A stretch of 64,000 nucleotides of DNA from Xiphias gladius (lineage: Eukaryota; Chordata; Actinopteri; Istiophoriformes; Xiphiidae), in NCBI RefSeq assembly GCF_016859285.1, contig NC_053412.1:895289-959288 (forward strand), given 5' to 3'. Numbering within the stretch: position 1 is the stretch's first letter; every line of letters starts with the position of its first letter. The notes below the pieces were generated by a model. The model worked only from the letters and a program-made list of their open reading frames with translations. It had not been told where the DNA came from and did no database searches. The position numbers and the translations under genes are program-made. Positions 62,901 to 64,000 of the stretch are shown one piece after another.

Positions 62901-64000
62901 GCGAAGGCCAAAGTTTAGAGCCACTCTGTGCCGGGAATACCAAGCGCCTGGCTCCCCGCTCGGCGGACAATGGGCTGATGGGCGTGCTACGGCAGCTTAA
63001 TTTTCAAAGAGCGAGAGGCGAGCGCTGCCCATCTCTTTCAGCGCTGAGCAACAGGCCTAAACGACATAAAGACACATTGTGAACGTGGCAGAAACCGAGC
63101 CATCCGTGTTTTCACAGAAATCTCCCACAGATCTAAAGTTAAACCTCTATCAACTGGATCTTGCAGTGACTCTCAAACCTCAAACCTAGTTGCAGGTTAT
63201 GGCAAAGCCAAGCAGGGTGGGAAATCACAACAGGCCAACGGCTGAATGCCGCTAAATGCAAGTTTGGGGACCTGACAGCAACTTTCGAAAGTTTTCTGGC
63301 CCAAACATGTTGTTGTTTGACGGAGTTATTCCTGGAAAATCTTGAAACAAGTTGATTTCATTTGGAAACAGGCTGAAATTTTCTCTGTGCTCTGGTAAAG
63401 TTTTGATCTTCTTTTAAAGGCACATTCACTTACAAAAAAATGGAAAAAGTCAAAATGGAATCAGTAGAGGTCCCTAATAAATACTGGATCCTACAAATCC
63501 CATAATGCAACTGGACAGTGTATTTCGTCAAACCCTGTCACTCTTTCAAATCCCACACCTCATGTTTGTAACGCAAGTCTTCTGTTTTAAATTTGTCATT
63601 TGGGGTAACATTTAGAAAACGTATTTGACCTAAATGAATGAAGAACATGTCCTGCAGGGAAAAAAAACTCAAACGAAAAAGTGTAGTTACAAATGATCAC
63701 TTCATGGAAATCTGCCAAGTCCTTGCCTCTTTTTCCGGATCACAATGTCTCCCAGGTAGGAGAGAGAAGGTCCAACCTTTTCTAGAAGCGAAACGGCTTA
63801 CAGCTCAACAACAAACTAGAAGGACGGGTTGTGATTTTTTCAAATCTATCTCAATCCACTACTCACAATCTATATATTTCCTGAGAGAGCTACGGGTTGC
63901 TGTAATCATTCCTTGGCCTTGAAACGATTCCTTCGTTGCCTGCCTGTAACGTAATTTGGAAAAAAATCCACTTTCCTCGTTCTGTGCAAAAGTGCGTTCT
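59901..64000. other. intergenic region, last part
   Basis: No coding exon was recognised on either strand. Simple sequence occurs at 60199-60209 (G run), 60312-60334 (AT) and 61751-61767 (T run). A second copy of the CTTGAAACAAGTTGATT repeat lies at 63338-63382. A GC-richer complex segment at 62740-63060 may be a regulatory element. Confidence 0.4.
63338..63382. repeat. fragment of the CTTGAAACAAGTTGATTT dispersed repeat
   Basis: ATCTTGAAACAAGTTGATTT followed by CATTTGGAAACA matches the copy at 24231-24330 almost base for base over the core. Confidence 0.55.

Overview
This window looks like nuclear DNA from a ray-finned fish, most likely a spiny-rayed (percomorph) teleost. Short exons with GT/AG borders encode vertebrate proteins. 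CpG-rich promoters sit in AT-rich surroundings, CA/GT microsatellites are frequent, and several dispersed repeats match families I recall as common in teleosts. No bacterial, viral or plasmid gene was seen.

Layout. From 1 to about 16.6 kb is the 5' end of agap1 on the minus strand: a CpG-rich promoter region, one coding exon (15240-15402), then only intron to the window edge. From about 17.5 to 20.7 kb is faim, complete in four coding exons on the minus strand (181 aa). From 20.7 to 27.1 kb is intergenic DNA holding a Tc1-like transposon relic. From 27.1 to 29.5 kb is ralb, complete in four coding exons on the minus strand (201 aa), with a GC-rich promoter near 30.7-31.3 kb. Inhbb lies on the plus strand: a TATA promoter near 33.7 kb, a 5' leader of about 750 nt with two upstream ORFs, coding exons at 34459-34855 and 40268-41043 (390 aa), and a 3' UTR that probably runs to about 44.35 kb. 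From 44.4 to 64 kb I found no coding exon. That stretch holds dispersed repeats, microsatellites and several non-repetitive segments that could be regulatory.

The four genes are not a pathway. AGAP1 is an Arf GAP of endosomal traffic, FAIM a cytosolic anti-apoptotic protein, RalB a Ras-family GTPase, and INHBB the activin/inhibin beta-B precursor. The ralb-inhbb neighbourhood matches human 2q14.2 as I recall it, but here the two genes are head to head.

I found no evidence of an undescribed biological system. The observations most worth checking are the repeat-derived upstream ORFs in the inhbb leader, the palindromic POU-like cluster at 53.7 kb, and the inverted repeats in the inhbb intron.
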